Both the position numbers and the translations under genes were made by a program. A model generated the notes under the pieces. The model was not told where the DNA came from and did no database searches. It was given only the letters and a program-made list of their open reading frames with translations. Positions 24,595-36,293 of a stretch of 64,000 bases of DNA are shown piece after piece (the stretch's first letter is position 1; every line of letters starts with the position of its first letter). Source of the stretch: Brassica napus (taxonomy: Eukaryota > Streptophyta > Magnoliopsida > Brassicales > Brassicaceae); assembly GCF_020379485.1 (NCBI RefSeq), contig NC_063448.1:45393218-45457217 (forward strand), written 5' to 3'.

Positions 24595-24893
24595 AGCGCT
24601 AGCAACCAAAAACAGCTTTCAAACTGCTGACATCCAATATAAGCCCAGAACCGGTCTGGTACTTGACAGAGTACCAATCAACTGAATAGAGTAAACAAAC
24701 CATAACATAACCCATCTCAACCCAAGAAGAACACACTCACTCAGACACTACTCTCAAATCAGCCACTGAAATCTTCAAAACTCTAGAAAAATAATCGCTC
24801 TTTCCCCACAAAGATTTCACCTTTATCCAAACCCATGACCAGGATTCCATCACCAGAGTCGTCTCCAACCTCCACGAACCCGATTTGATCGAG
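24594..24893 (-). pseudogene. TAF1C-like gene fragment
   Basis: About 300 bp matching 63074-63357 inside the longer minus-strand copy near the right end. Minus-strand frames read IGFVEVGDDSGDG, VMGLDKGEIFVGKERLFF and, after a shift at a T run, SRVLKISVADLRV. The longer copy has VMGLDKGEVFVAKERFF and SRVLKI. The fragment begins abruptly at AGCGCTAGCAACC, the join with segmental copy A. It is non-functional. Confidence 0.75.
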
Positions 24894-24959
24894 ATGCCGG
24901 CGACGGTGAGAAATCGAGCCTGAGTTAGGTGAGCGACACTGTGGAGAATCGGAGGAGAT

Positions 24960-24990
24960 AGAGAGGGAGAGAGAGAGAGAGAGAGAGAAA
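24960..24990. repeat. GA-rich microsatellite
   Basis: A run of GAGAGGGAGAGAGAGAGAGA type. On the minus strand it produces a Ser-Leu repeat in a chance open frame. Confidence 0.85.
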
Positions 24991-24999
24991 ATGCAAGTA

Positions 25000-26900
25000 A
25001 TATTTCGGGAAACTTTAGTTTCCACCCTTTTTTTTTTTTGAGTGTCAAATTAAGTAAGCAGTCATGATTTTGACATAATTAAATAATTAAATGTCAGGTT
25101 TTTTGCACTCAATCTGAGCGGTTATATCCTTTCCAGCAATAAGTTTTCAGTTTCATTGTCTAAAGTAAATGACGTGGTTGTTTTTTATGGCTTATTAACA
25201 ATCACAGAACTGTACTGAAGGCGTGCATCAGATATATTTAACACATATGATGAAAGAATATGCATCGACATTAGAGAATAATATTTGTCTGTGTAACAGA
25301 ACATACGTACACGTAATGGATATTTGATGTTATTGAAATTGCTATTCCATATAGATAAATAGCATAGTTCACGTATTACAGACCAAGATAAGTAATCAAT
25401 GCTTCTCAATTGACAACCTCTAGAAACATGGTTATAACAGAGTAATCCATTGTATTTTATATAGAGATGAACTTTTTATATTTCAAACATTACAATGATG
25501 AAGAACGATAGCGCATTCGGTACAGATCATGCAATTTCATGTCTATTAGAATAGTTTGTCAATCGATTCCATCTCAAATAGAATAGCTTGAACATATAAT
25601 TTTTCATATTCTATTTCAAATAGATTATGCATAAAAGATGTCACACAGACAAGTTGTATTGACTAAACCCTAAACCCTAAACCCAAATATATTCTCTAAA
25701 CCCAAATAGAATGGAACAAAATAAATAACACAATACATATTGGTGAAATTATAAAATGTATATAATTGCATGGAAAGAAGTTAATGATGACCCTAACCAT
25801 ACCATCTCACCTTTTAAATACTAAATCCTAAACTCTAATCACTAAACGCTAACCCAAATATGAACCCTAAACCCACATATCAAAATCTAAAAAATACATA
25901 ATATTTTACAGATTCAAAAACATGTAGCCATAGTGAGAACTTAAGAAAATTACAAACTATATTTATAAACAAAATATATCACTTTTTAGTAACCGTCAAA
26001 TAGAATAGAACATGATAAAATAGTATAGTAACAAAATATATCATATTACAAAATATGAAAATAAATATTGTTTTACATTTCTATTCCATATGCAAAAATA
26101 AATACATTGGTTTCGATTGTAGAGATAGAGGTGATCGCCACTGCACAAGTCTTATCTCTCACCATAAGAGTCTTTGAAACTCTACAATTCTTCGCCATCA
26201 ACATAGAAAATTTCATCAACAATCTCACAATTACTATACTATACAGACAAACATCTGTACTATTTCATTTATATGCAACACCTTCTGTACCCTAATTTTG
26301 AGAGGAGCCCCAAATTGAAAGAAAATAAGCAGGGACGAGAAGACGGTGAAGAGAATCAATGGAAAACAAGGAGAACTTACGGGAGTTTCAGAGATTTGAG
26401 AAGAATCGAGTTGGAGAAATTCGGTAAAAAAGGTGTGCTACTAACCGCCGCCTAAACCCTAACGGAGACCCCTAACGCAGAAAAGGAGATTACAATGGAG
26501 GACAAAAGAGTTGGAAACTCTGTCGATTACATGCAGAGTCGAGGCTTGGAGGAATTCAGTGTCGGAGATCTTTCGACTGCTACAAATTTACCACATAAGT
26601 TAACAGAGAAAGATGTGAACGACTGTGAGACACAAATTATTTTTGTAGGGATTTTCTTTAAAATATTTATTTAATTATAGCAGCAGGTTGGGCCGGTGAT
26701 GTTTCAGGGGTATTGGTGTATTAATATGTAATTGTAACAGTGTGTATAGAAACATTAGGTTAAATAGCTACTTTGTGAATTACCGTTTTTTTTCATGGTT
26801 ATACGATCCTATTTTCCTTTTTTTTTTTACCTTTTCAAAATTGTCTAAAACCCACAACAGCAACAAAAAAAAAAAGTCAAGAGTCTCAAAACAAAAAAAA
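25000..26900. other. AT-rich spacer with short CCCTAAA words
   Basis: No supported gene. Short CCCTAAA pairs occur at 25665-25685. At 25530-25640 and again around 25990-26095, words such as AAATAGAATA and ATTCTATTTCAAATAG recur in both orientations and may be ends of a small fold-back element. At 26290-26640 the base composition is more gene-like and purine-rich (GGACGAGAAGACGGTGAAGAG), but no family is recognisable. Confidence 0.35.
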
Positions 26901-26922
26901 AACTAAAGGGAAACACGATCAC

Positions 26923-27300
26923 TCAAATTTCAAGTCTCAGCTTCTTGTTTGCTGGTTCACCAGTTTTCTTCTTAACCTGTTTGTATTAATTTTTTAAAAA
27001 AAACATAAGTCATTTTAACTTTAATTTAAAAAACTAAAATAAATAAATTCTACGATTACTACCTTCAATTGTTTCTCTGAAGTTGAGCCACTAGAGCCTT
27101 CATTAATCCTCGCCGGCATCAAATCCCCAAGATTCATGTGCCAAAAACGATTATAATCATTGTATTTTATAAAATAAAAAAGTTACAAAAGCCAAATCAT
27201 TACCAGCAGGAACTCGTATCTAGATTTGCAGCTGCTGAAGGGACGGTTCATGATATTGGCGACTGTTGTCCACTGGACATTTCTTCCAAAACTGTCTACT
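26923..27300 (-). pseudogene. Terminal exons of an unrecognised, possibly RPA-like gene
   Basis: On the minus strand a 54-nt exon (26976 to 26923) reads V-K-K-K-T-G-E-P-A-N-K-K-L-R-L-E-I then TGA. It is preceded by a CAG acceptor, and upstream by another exon ending at 27063 with an AAG/GTAGT donor. Both are phase 0 and open (MPARINEGSSGSTSEKQLK into VKKKTGEP). A further exon-like piece ends near 27205 (VQWTTVANIM). A diverged second copy of the INEGSS exon lies at 27440-27500. The basic tail recalls RPA70-like proteins, but I cannot confirm the family. No start or full gene is present. Confidence 0.35.
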
Positions 27301-27492
27301 AACTCTCTGAGTCATGCATCTTCTTTATTTGTCCATAACTAGTATTAAACAACATTTATTTAGAATCCAACATAATAAAAGAAAGAGTAACCAACCCTAA
27401 GTTACCTAATTAACCAATCCAAAATCAACACTACTATTACCTTCATTTGTTTCTTTGAACCACTTTTCCCACTAGAGATTATTGAACCTTCA

Positions 27493-28173
27493 TTTGATTG
27501 TCTTTTTTTAATAAATGGGAAACTTGAGTTTCCTCTTTTTAATCTATTGATGGATGCTCACACGCAGTCTCATACATATAATACCTCTAAACACTCGATT
27601 TCAGCTTTGCATCTTAGTGAAAACTCCATATCAATCTCTGAGAAGAAGAATAATTTTTTTTCGAAAACTAGTCCATGTTGGTCCATATCTAACAAAAAAA
27701 TAATGTTGTAAATGAAACTAAACCAATTTCAAATCCAATAGACTGGTTTGCATCATATATCTCATCTAATCTTCAAAACCAACTTTATACTCTAGAAAAT
27801 TACTTTAACGATACCAAATTCAAAAATCAATTGTCTAACAAATCTGAATTTTGGTGTGTTTGGTTTTAGAAGTCATTCAGTTTTGTTTGGCCAATCCTTG
27901 TGCAGTCAAATGTATCATGTTAGATGATATATAGTTAGATATATAAATTTAAAAAATTTGATGATAAATGATTGTAGTTTAAATATAGCAAATTCTGAAG
28001 TAGTATAGAAATTAAAACGAGAATCGATAATGTTTAAGAAAAAGAAATGATAGTTGAAGAGAAGAAAAATAAAAGAGTTGTTATTTAGCTATCATTCCAC
28101 TTCAGTACAAGGTTTAATTAGGATTTTTCTTTACTTACGATTTTTCAATTTTTTCAATAATACACGGTTAAAA
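27493..28173. repeat. Segmental duplication, copy B
   Basis: The partner of 23923-24594. It ends at ACACGGTTAAAA and then continues into the immediate upstream region of the F-box pseudogene at 28350. It differs by scattered substitutions and a short duplicated TTTTTTCAAT near 28150. It probably represents the original context, since it sits in front of a gene. Confidence 0.85.
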
Positions 28174-28349
28174 CATTTAAGATAATATGATCCTGAATCA
28201 TGTAAAGAAACTCAATGATAGATTTCTAGTAACTGTTGTTTTTTTGTTTGTTGGAAAAGAAAAGAAAAAAAAAACGGAAATTGATGAGATTGCCTTATGA
28301 AAAAAAAATCGATGGGGTTACTATATAAATAGATTGCTAGTGGAAGAAC

Positions 28350-29060
28350 ATGATGGCGTTGATGGAGATTTATAATATAATTGTCCCCATCAAACAAAGA
28401 GAAACCAAACAGATCCTCAATGATGTCGTCAAAGAAATCTTGATGAGGCTTCCTGTGAGATCGCTTGTGAGATTCCAAACTGTGTCAAAGCATTGGGGAT
28501 CCCTGATTAAGTCAAGAGATTTTGGGGGCAAGACATATGGCTCATCAGAAAATCAAAGATCCTAAACTCATGTTTGTTTCTCGTAGTCTAGAACATCTCT
28601 GTTTTGAGCAAAGTGCCTTGGAGAAGACGTCTGCTTCTTTTGAAAATCTCCTCATTTTGAAAATTGAAGAGATTAAGGGTGTTATCAAGATATCCGAGTT
28701 CTGTGATGGCCTTCTCCGCTTCTACGGCTTGACAAAAGCACTGAGTGTGCTAAATATGGCGACAAAAACATTGTGGATTCCACTCCCCTTAGCAAAATTT
28801 CAGCGGCTTTATAAAAGACCATTCATACCCAGAGCTGGAGGTGTAGGTGGAGACAACTGAAGATGATGGTCCAAGTTCTATTTCAGTCCCATTCATATCA
28901 ATTACTAGGTCCGCATTTGGGAAAGGCAGCGTCACATGACGATATAAGATAGTGTGGCTCTATAATACATATCCTGCTGCTGCTACCAACAACAAGAAGA
29001 TGACCAGATACGAAGTTCTAGAAATGGAGATGGAGATTCATGAATACCAAACCTCTTAAT
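28350..29060 (+). pseudogene. F-box protein pseudogene, second copy
   Basis: Starts M-M-A-L-M-E-I, as the copy at 3585 does, and has the F-box [19 protein letters not shown] and [17 protein letters not shown]. At 28526-28530 the copy has five G where the other has four, shifting the frame. Homology resumes in the new frame ([19 protein letters not shown] ... FCDGLLRFYG) and after further breaks ends near YKIVWLYNTYP and TRYEVLEMEMEIHE around 29040. It therefore extends slightly beyond the truncation point of the first copy. Two copies in opposite orientation 25 kb apart indicate a dispersed duplication. Confidence 0.85.
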
Positions 29061-29970
29061 CATCACCACATCTTGTCTAATCATAGGCACTGTATTGAAA
29101 CATATCATCTACTGTCTTACTGAGATGAACAAGGATACCCATCAACACAAACCAAGGTCATATATTTATATTCATACAGAGATGTTTAAAGTAACAAGTC
29201 ACCTCAACCCCACCTTTTGTTACCCCTGATAACTCTGGCGACAGTATTTGTTTATGCAATCTTCAACTCTTTGTATAATTCTGGTTACTATGGCAATGAC
29301 ATAGCTGTTCCTTATTTTCCAAGTTTATCATTTATTCATGCTACTTTTTAGCACTTAATTTTCTCTAGATCCTTCAAAGATAATAGTTTCAGAAAAAGAG
29401 CTAGAAAGTTGCATGAATAAACTATTAATCAAAATAACCTTAGAAAACATTATTTTGAATATAAGTAAAAAGATCATAACTAATTTTCAAATTTATGATG
29501 GTCTCAGAATTCCAATAAGGAAAAAACAAAATTATTTTCTTGAAGAAAAATAGAAAATAATGCAGTAACTTATTTTTTCATGATATTGCATTTGCACCAA
29601 AATGAAGACTTATTTCTTATGGAAACAATGTGGGACGGTTAAAGATTGTGAAACTCCATAAAATCATCAAAGCCAGGATAGGAAGAAGAAGACAAAGAGT
29701 TCCTCGTATGCATGACACTAGAAAATGTCAAGAAGGACGTTCTGTTTATCTCTGTCGCCGCATACATGGTATGAGGCAATGGTGGGTGGCAAAGGGACAT
29801 CTACTGCTGAATGGGTATAAACGAATTGGATTGTCCATGTTCTCCCACGTTTTCATCAGTTGATCACTTTGGTAATCGTGGCGCTGCGGCCTGAATCTTC
29901 CTCGAAGTGGGACATTCCTGTGAGTTTTTGAACAAGAGCCATGAAATCTTTAGGATTAGTGTGTATAGTT
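29061..29970. other. Intergenic sequence left of the Copia insertion
   Basis: No supported gene. A purine-rich stretch at 29630-29863 has an open frame of 77 codons with basic composition, but no family is evident. The last five bases, TAGTT (29966-29970), are the target duplication of the Copia element. Confidence 0.4.
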
Positions 29971-30831
29971 TGTTGGAACAATAAAGCCAATGGGCCTTAT
30001 TAAAATGTGAATAACAAATGGTATGGGTCTGAGTCCATCAGAAATGTTAAATAAATGAAATGGTGAAGTGGGGAAAGTCCCACATCGGCCACGAGAACAA
30101 AGTTTGAGCTGTTTATATATGATCTCATGATATCATGGGTTAAACAGCTTGAGAGAGGAGAGGGCTCCCCATGCGCGCGCCGCCGCCGTCCGGCCGGCTG
30201 GGCGTGGGCTTGGGCTTGGGCGGAGGGCATCTGGCCCGATAAGAATTATTCTTTTTGGACCAAATTAAGCTCAACGTTTTGTCATTTATTTCGGGAAAAA
30301 ACAGCATACAATTTTATTTAAAACGACAAGTAGTTTGTTTAGAAAATAAAAACGACATGCATGTTATCCTCTCGAAAGTTTTAAAACGAGATAAGAGAGA
30401 GTCTTGAGGAAGAAGTTTCGGAACTCAACTTCCCTCGATCTCCGCGAGATTCTCGCCCACGTGCAGCAGCTGCTGCGAGAAGTGGGCCGTCTCCGTCTCT
30501 TTAAATATCGCATCTCATCTCCATTCATTTCTGAACTTTTTCACTGCAAAATACCAGCAAAAACTCCTACGCGTAAGTCTAGAGAGTGTTTCGTAGATTA
30601 TTAGTTCGTAGAGGTTCTTCACGAGTGCCGCGTGATAACCTTACATGGTTTTATCCTGGGACTCATATTCGTACAGATTCGTCGCACTAACGGAGCGAAT
30701 ATTAAGAGTTAAGGAAAGAGATTCGTCTCGACTCCATGGTTTCGTTTCCATTTTGGTTTGAATCGTCTATTTTTTCCTTAACATCGTATTTATATTATCG
30801 TTTCTGTCAAACCGGCTTTACGGCTTCTACA
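29971..30831 (+). repeat. 5' LTR, 861 bp
   Basis: Begins TGTTGGAACAATAAAGCC and ends GGCTTCTACA. TTTAAATA at 30500-30507 is a plausible TATA box, giving a transcript that starts around 30530. The segment ATTAAGAGTTAAG at 30701-30713 can pair with the sequence just after the LTR. A GC-rich patch at 30170-30240 (GCGCGCGCCGCCGCC, then repeated GGGCTT) is the part that differs most between the two LTRs. Confidence 0.93.
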
Positions 30832-30833
30832 AT

Positions 30834-30846
30834 CTTAACTCTTAAT
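30834..30846 (+). promoter_or_regulatory. Candidate self-complementary primer-binding site
   Basis: CTTAACTCTTAAT starts 3 nt after the LTR end, where a tRNA-complementary site normally begins with TGG. No such tRNA match is visible. It is an exact 13-nt complement of 30701-30713 in the same transcript leader. A GCG/CGC pairing extends the helix beyond a small bulge. This could be a self-priming helix or a regulatory hairpin. Confidence 0.4.
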
Positions 30847-30889
30847 ACGCTTTCTATCTAAAGCGTTTTATCGGTTTGAAGAACGATCT

Positions 30890-31210
30890 ATAAAAACGGG
30901 TCTTCGAAACGTGTTTGCGATTTGCTTTCTAGCACTTCCGCGAAACGTTTGTAATTTTCTGATAAACGGTTTGCGTTTTGCTTTGTAGCACTACCGCAAA
31001 ATGTTTATTCATATATGATTCATTCAAACCAGTTATGGTTTCATTCAAACGATGTTTGCGATTTGCGATGTGCTTATCCGCGAAACGTTTATATGTTCTT
31101 TTGAAAACGAGATTGCGATTTGCTTTATAGCTCTTCCGCGAAACGTTTCCTATTTATCTCATAACGCTTTGCGGATTGCTTTCTAGCATTATCGCGAACG
31201 TTTTTTGATA
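30890..31210 (+). repeat. Five hairpin-forming repeats in the Copia leader
   Basis: Five diverged units of about 40 nt (near 30911, 30966, 31050, 31110 and 31163) share the plan GTTTGCGATTTGC, then TAGCACTTC, then CGCGAAACG. Within each unit GTTTGCG can pair with CGCGAAAC, leaving one bulged G. Spacing between units is 53-84 nt. Related GCG-AAGCG words continue to about 31310. The position between primer site and gag suits an RNA packaging or translation element; that role is inference. Confidence 0.6.
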
Positions 31211-31464
31211 CACTATCAAAGCGAATCGTTTCCATAACCGCTTCCTTAAGCGAGTTTATGAAACATTATAAGTCTATAAAAATGGTTTCTGCGAACGCTT
31301 TAAGCGAGTTTGCAAAATGTTTTCTCAAGACTTATATCGATATGATTTGGTTCAAACACCAAAAATGAACATCGATTTTAGACTATTATTTTCTTTAAAA
31401 TAATATGTTATTTGTTGAATGGAGTACTAATCCGTTTTTTTTTTCATGTTTTCTCTACAGAAAA

Positions 31465-34400
31465 ATGACAAACGATAACAACACCCCCATTGACACAACG
31501 GATGTCATTCAGACTCCACTCAACGCTGCAGTAACTGATGCAACTGGCGTGACAACCGCTGCGACAAACATCACAGCATCAACCGCTGCAGCAACAACGA
31601 GCACTATCCTCCCTGCGGGAAATGCTGCTGATGAAACCACTCGCCGTAGCCTATTCGGTGCTGGTCTTTATCAGACGGGTTCAGTATCAGCATCTGCAAG
31701 TGCTCCGGTGGCAGTTCAAACTCCTCCAGCTGTACCTAGCTTGTTCACTCAAGGACTGATGCCAGACAAGTTTGATGGCAAAGGCTTCAAAACGTGGCAG
31801 AAGAATATGATGTTCTTTTTGACAACGATGAAACTGGACAAGTTCATCCAGGAGGACAAGCCCCTGATTCCGTACGGGATTGATGATGTTCACAGTCTTG
31901 CAACTGTTGACATATGGGTGCATTCCGACTTCATCTGCAAAGGTTACATTTTGGGTCGTCTCATTGACCCATTGTACCGTGTCTACTGTGAGATCCCCAC
32001 GGCGAAAGAGCTATGGAGATCACTGGACAAGAAGTACAGAGGTGAGGACGCTGGCTGCCAGAAGTATGTGGTCTCAAAGTTCCACGACTTCAAAATGGTG
32101 GATTCAAAACCCATCATGGATCAGGTGGAAGCGCTTCAGCTCATTTGCCATGAAATTGCTGCTGAAGGAATGTCCATCTGTGAGACATTCACAACTCTCA
32201 GCTTCATTGAAAAGCTTCCTCCAAGCTATGCGGATTTCAAGAACTACTTGAAGCACAAGAAGAAGAAGATGGGGCTCGAGGAGCTCATCATGAGGCTTCA
32301 GATGGAATCCAGAAACCGAATTGCTGACAAGGTCACTGCTAAGGAGCACAGTGTCAACATGGCTGAGCACAAAGGCAAAGGAAAGGCACACGCCCATTCT
32401 CTTGTCAAGCCTTCCAAAACTGCTGCAGCCCTGAAGGCTTCTGGAAAAAATTTTAAGAACAAAGGCATTGAAATCAATGCGAATGCGAATGTGGAGAAGT
32501 TCAGGGGGAAATGTCACTACTGCCACAAAGTGGGGCACAAGACTGTTGAGTGTCGAAAAAAGATCAAGGATGAGAAGGCTCAGGCAAATCTCACTGAGGA
32601 GGATCTCATTGCTGTGGTGACTGAAGCCAACATGGTTGAAAGCAACAACCCCAAGGAATGGTGGTATGACACTGGTGCAACCACCCACATTTGCACCGAT
32701 AGGGCGATGTTCAGCACCTATGAGAAAAGCAAGACTCAGGAGAAGCTCAAGATGAGAAACACTGCAGTCTCCAAGATTGAAGGACGCGGCAATGTGATTT
32801 TGAAGATGACATCTGGACGTGAGGTCACTCTGACAAATGTGAAGCATGTGCCTGACATGAGGAAGAACCTGGTCTCGGGAACCTTGCTCAGCAAGAATGG
32901 ATTCGCCACAAGTTTTGAGGCGGACAAGCTCGTGATTAAGAAGAATGGGATGTATTTTGGAAGAGGGTATGTTAAGGGTGGACTTGTCAAGTTGAATGTA
33001 ATGACAGTCCTTCCGAAAGTTGTAACTCCAAAAGTTTCAATGAATAAGAAAGAGCCAGTTGCTTATTTGGTTGAGTCTTTTAATATATGGCATGAAAGAT
33101 TAGGCCATGTAAACTACAAATCTATACAAAGATTAATGAATTTAAATCTAATTCCTAAATGCAAAACAAGTAAACAAAAATGTGAAGTATGCGTACATGC
33201 TAAGCTCACAAAAATGCCATCACCTCGTGTTGAAAGAACTAATAAACCTCTAGATTTAATTCACACCGATTTATGTGATTTAAAATACATACAAACTAGA
33301 GGTGGGAAAAAGTACTTTGTGACCTTCATAGATGACTGCACAAAATATTGCTATGTATTTTTATTACATAGCAATGACGAAACCTTAGAAAAATTTAAAG
33401 AATTTAAACTCGAGGTCGAAAATCAGCTTAAAACAACTATTAAAGTAGTTAGAAGCGACAGAGGAGGCGAGTATGATGGTCCATTCAATGCATTCTGTAA
33501 AGAACATGGAATAATCCATCAAACTACAGCTCCTTACTCACCAGAATCTAATGGAGTTGCTGAACGCAAAAATCGAACTCTAAAAGAGATGATGAATGCA
33601 ATGTTGCAGGAATCTGGGTTACCCCAGAACATGTGGGGGGAAGCGTTGCTTACCACTAATTATATCCTCAACAAAATTCCACACAAGGTAACTGGTAAAA
33701 CTCCATATGAATTATGGAAAGGTAATTTACCTTCGTATAAATACCTCAAAGTGTGGGGGTGCCTAGCAAAAGTTGATGTACCACCACCAAAGAAGGTATC
33801 TATTGGACCTAAAACAGTGGATTGCATCTTCATCGGATATGCACATAACAGTAATGCTTATCGATTTCTGGTACATAAATCTGAAATATCAGACATTCAT
33901 GTAAATACAGTCATGGAATCAAGAAATGCATCTTTCTTCAAAAATATTTTTCCATATAAGGAAAAACAAGGTTCAAAACGAACTCGAGAAGAAAGAGACA
34001 ATGACAAGAACTCGGAAACTGAGACAAACGTCGAGATTTCTATAAATTATATTTCAGAAAATGAAGAAAAAAATGAACCTCGAAGGAGCAAAATAGCTCG
34101 AAAAGAAAAATCTTTTGGAGAAGATTTCCTAATGGCATTTTTAGTAGAAAATGTTCCACAAACTTTGGCAGAAGCCATGGCTTCACCAGAAGCTCCATTC
34201 TGGAACGAAGCTGTTAGGAGTGAATTTGATTCGATCATGCAAAATTATACTTATTACATAACGGATTTACCACCTGGCTGCAAAGCATTAGGGAATAAAT
34301 GGATAATGACACGAAAACCTGGTGGAAAATACAAGTCTAGGCTTGTTGTTCAAGGATTCCGACAAAAAGAAGGCCTTGACTATTTTGATAAATACTCTCC

Positions 34401-35691
34401 AGTGACGAGAATAACATCAATAAGACTGATGATAGCAATCGCAGCCTTAAGAGACTTAGAAATCCATCAAATGGATGTAAAAACTGTCTTTCTAAATGGG
34501 GATTTAGAAGAGAAAATTTACATGAAACAACCTGAAGGTTTTGTCATTCCCGGACAGGAAGACAAAGTATGTTGACTTGTAAAGTCACTTTATGGGCTTA
34601 AACAAGCTCCTAAACAATGGCACGAAAAATTTGACAATACAATGATGTCAAATGGTTTCAAAATAAATGAATGTGACAAATGCATATACTACAAAACTAC
34701 CAAAAATGCGTATGTTTTGCTATGTCTATATGTAGATGATATGCTCATTATTGGAAGCAATAAAGACATTATCAATCAAACAAAGAACATGCTCAAAGGG
34801 ACATTTGAGATGAAAGACTTGGGATTAGTAGATGTAATTCTCGGGGTTAAAGTCACAAGAAATTCAAACGGAATTATCTTAACCCAATCTCATTATGCTC
34901 AAACAATATTAGAGAGATTTAAAAATTACTCTAATAGTACGGCGAAATTTCCGTTAGATCCCCAAATGCACTTGACAAAGAATTCAGGTGAAGCGGTTTC
35001 ACAAAACGAGTATGCACGTGTGATCGGAAGTCTCATGTACTTGACCAATTGTACTAGACCGGATCTGACGCATGCAGTAAACGTACTTAGTCGATATACA
35101 AGTAATTCAGGTCATACACACTGGAAAACTATAACGAGGGTACTCAATTACTTGCGTTACACCAAAGATTTTGGGCTTCACTATGGTAAAGAACCAGCAG
35201 TTTTAGAAGGATACAGTGATGCTAACTGGATATCAGATTCTAAAAACTCAAAATCCACGAGTGGATATGTCTTTACACTAGGAGGAGCAGCAATATCATG
35301 GAAATCTACCAAACAAACAGTGTTAGCCAGATCTACCATGGAATCTGAGTTCATAGCCTTAGACAAAGCAGCAGAAGAAGCCGAATGGCTTAGAAATTTT
35401 TTGGAAGATATTCCGATGTGGGAGAAACCTGTGCCAGCTATACGCATACATTGTGATAGTCAATCAGCAATAGCTCGGGCTCAGAATAATCTCTACAATG
35501 GAAAATCTCGTCACATCAGAAGACGACATAAAACCATTAGACAACTTATCTCAACTGGTGTAATCACAATAGACTACATCAAATCGGCTGACAACCTAGC
35601 GGATCCATTTACTAAAGGTTTGCCACGAGATGTTGTTGCTAAATCATCAAAAGGAATGGGTTTAAAGCCTATAACAAATGAGGATGCTTGA
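31465..35691 (+). pseudogene. Copia gag-pol polyprotein, one internal TGA
   Basis: The start at 31465 (M-T-N-D-N-N) follows TTTTCTCTACAG, a likely splice acceptor, and is preferred to the in-frame ATG at 31405. Order by residue from this start: UBN2-type gag; CCHC knuckle CHYCHKVGHKTVEC near 350; protease D-T-G-A near 402; HHCC zinc region (HERLGHV) near 543; integrase core with HTDLCD, SDRGGEYDG and the Glu block at 600-700; reverse transcriptase with YVDD near 1089; RNase H (YSDANW) near 1250. The frame is open for 1,409 codons except TGA at 34573-34575, just before [10 protein letters not shown], where CGA (Arg) would fit. C-to-T at a methylated CpG explains it. RT is cut, so this copy alone is defective. 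Confidence 0.93.
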
Positions 35692-36293
35692 TTGCAACCC
35701 TACCTATCATGACTGGAGATCCCAAGACGTAGGTTCAAAGGGAAAACAAAATCAAACAGAATCTAACCAAAGCACTTGAGACAAAGTAGTCTATTCCCAG
35801 CTCCTAAGATGATAAAAGTGCTAACAAATGTGTGAAGGATAAGCATAAGCTTTTAATGATTCCATAGCTTCTAAGCGGGGTATTACTCAATACTTTTCAT
35901 GGTCAATCACCTAATGAGTGTGAAATGGGGCCGTTTCTAGGAGAATGAATGCAAGGCTATATTCTCTAAGTTCACTCATGAAAACCAGGAATAGTTCAGG
36001 GCCACAATGAACACAATAGAGAACTAAGTTCTACGAGAAAATGAAGCTGTGTTATGCCTGTTGTCTCGGTTTACATAAAACACCGGTTGGTTCAAGACGT
36101 CATGTTCAACTATGAGTGGTTCAAGGCTTAAAAATGCCACCAACTCAAACACAATGAATTTTTCGCAAACACTCTCGATAAGTCTGTCTAGTCTAGTCAG
36201 GATTAAAATAAGTATAGTTTTTTTTTAGAGTCTATCGAGTCTGCATTTAGTCTGCATATGTTTAGAAGAGTCATTTTTATTCATGTGGGGGAT

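Noticed and set aside
24737..25048. Minus-strand frame of 103 codons with a long Ser-Leu run
   Set aside because: Part is a GA microsatellite read in frame and part is a decayed TAF1C-like fragment. It is not a gene in its own right.
29941..29970. Small hydrophobic frame (M-K-S-L-G-L-V-C-I-V) interrupted by the Copia insertion
   Set aside because: Even with the insertion removed it meets a stop within about 15 codons and has no splice signal worth calling.
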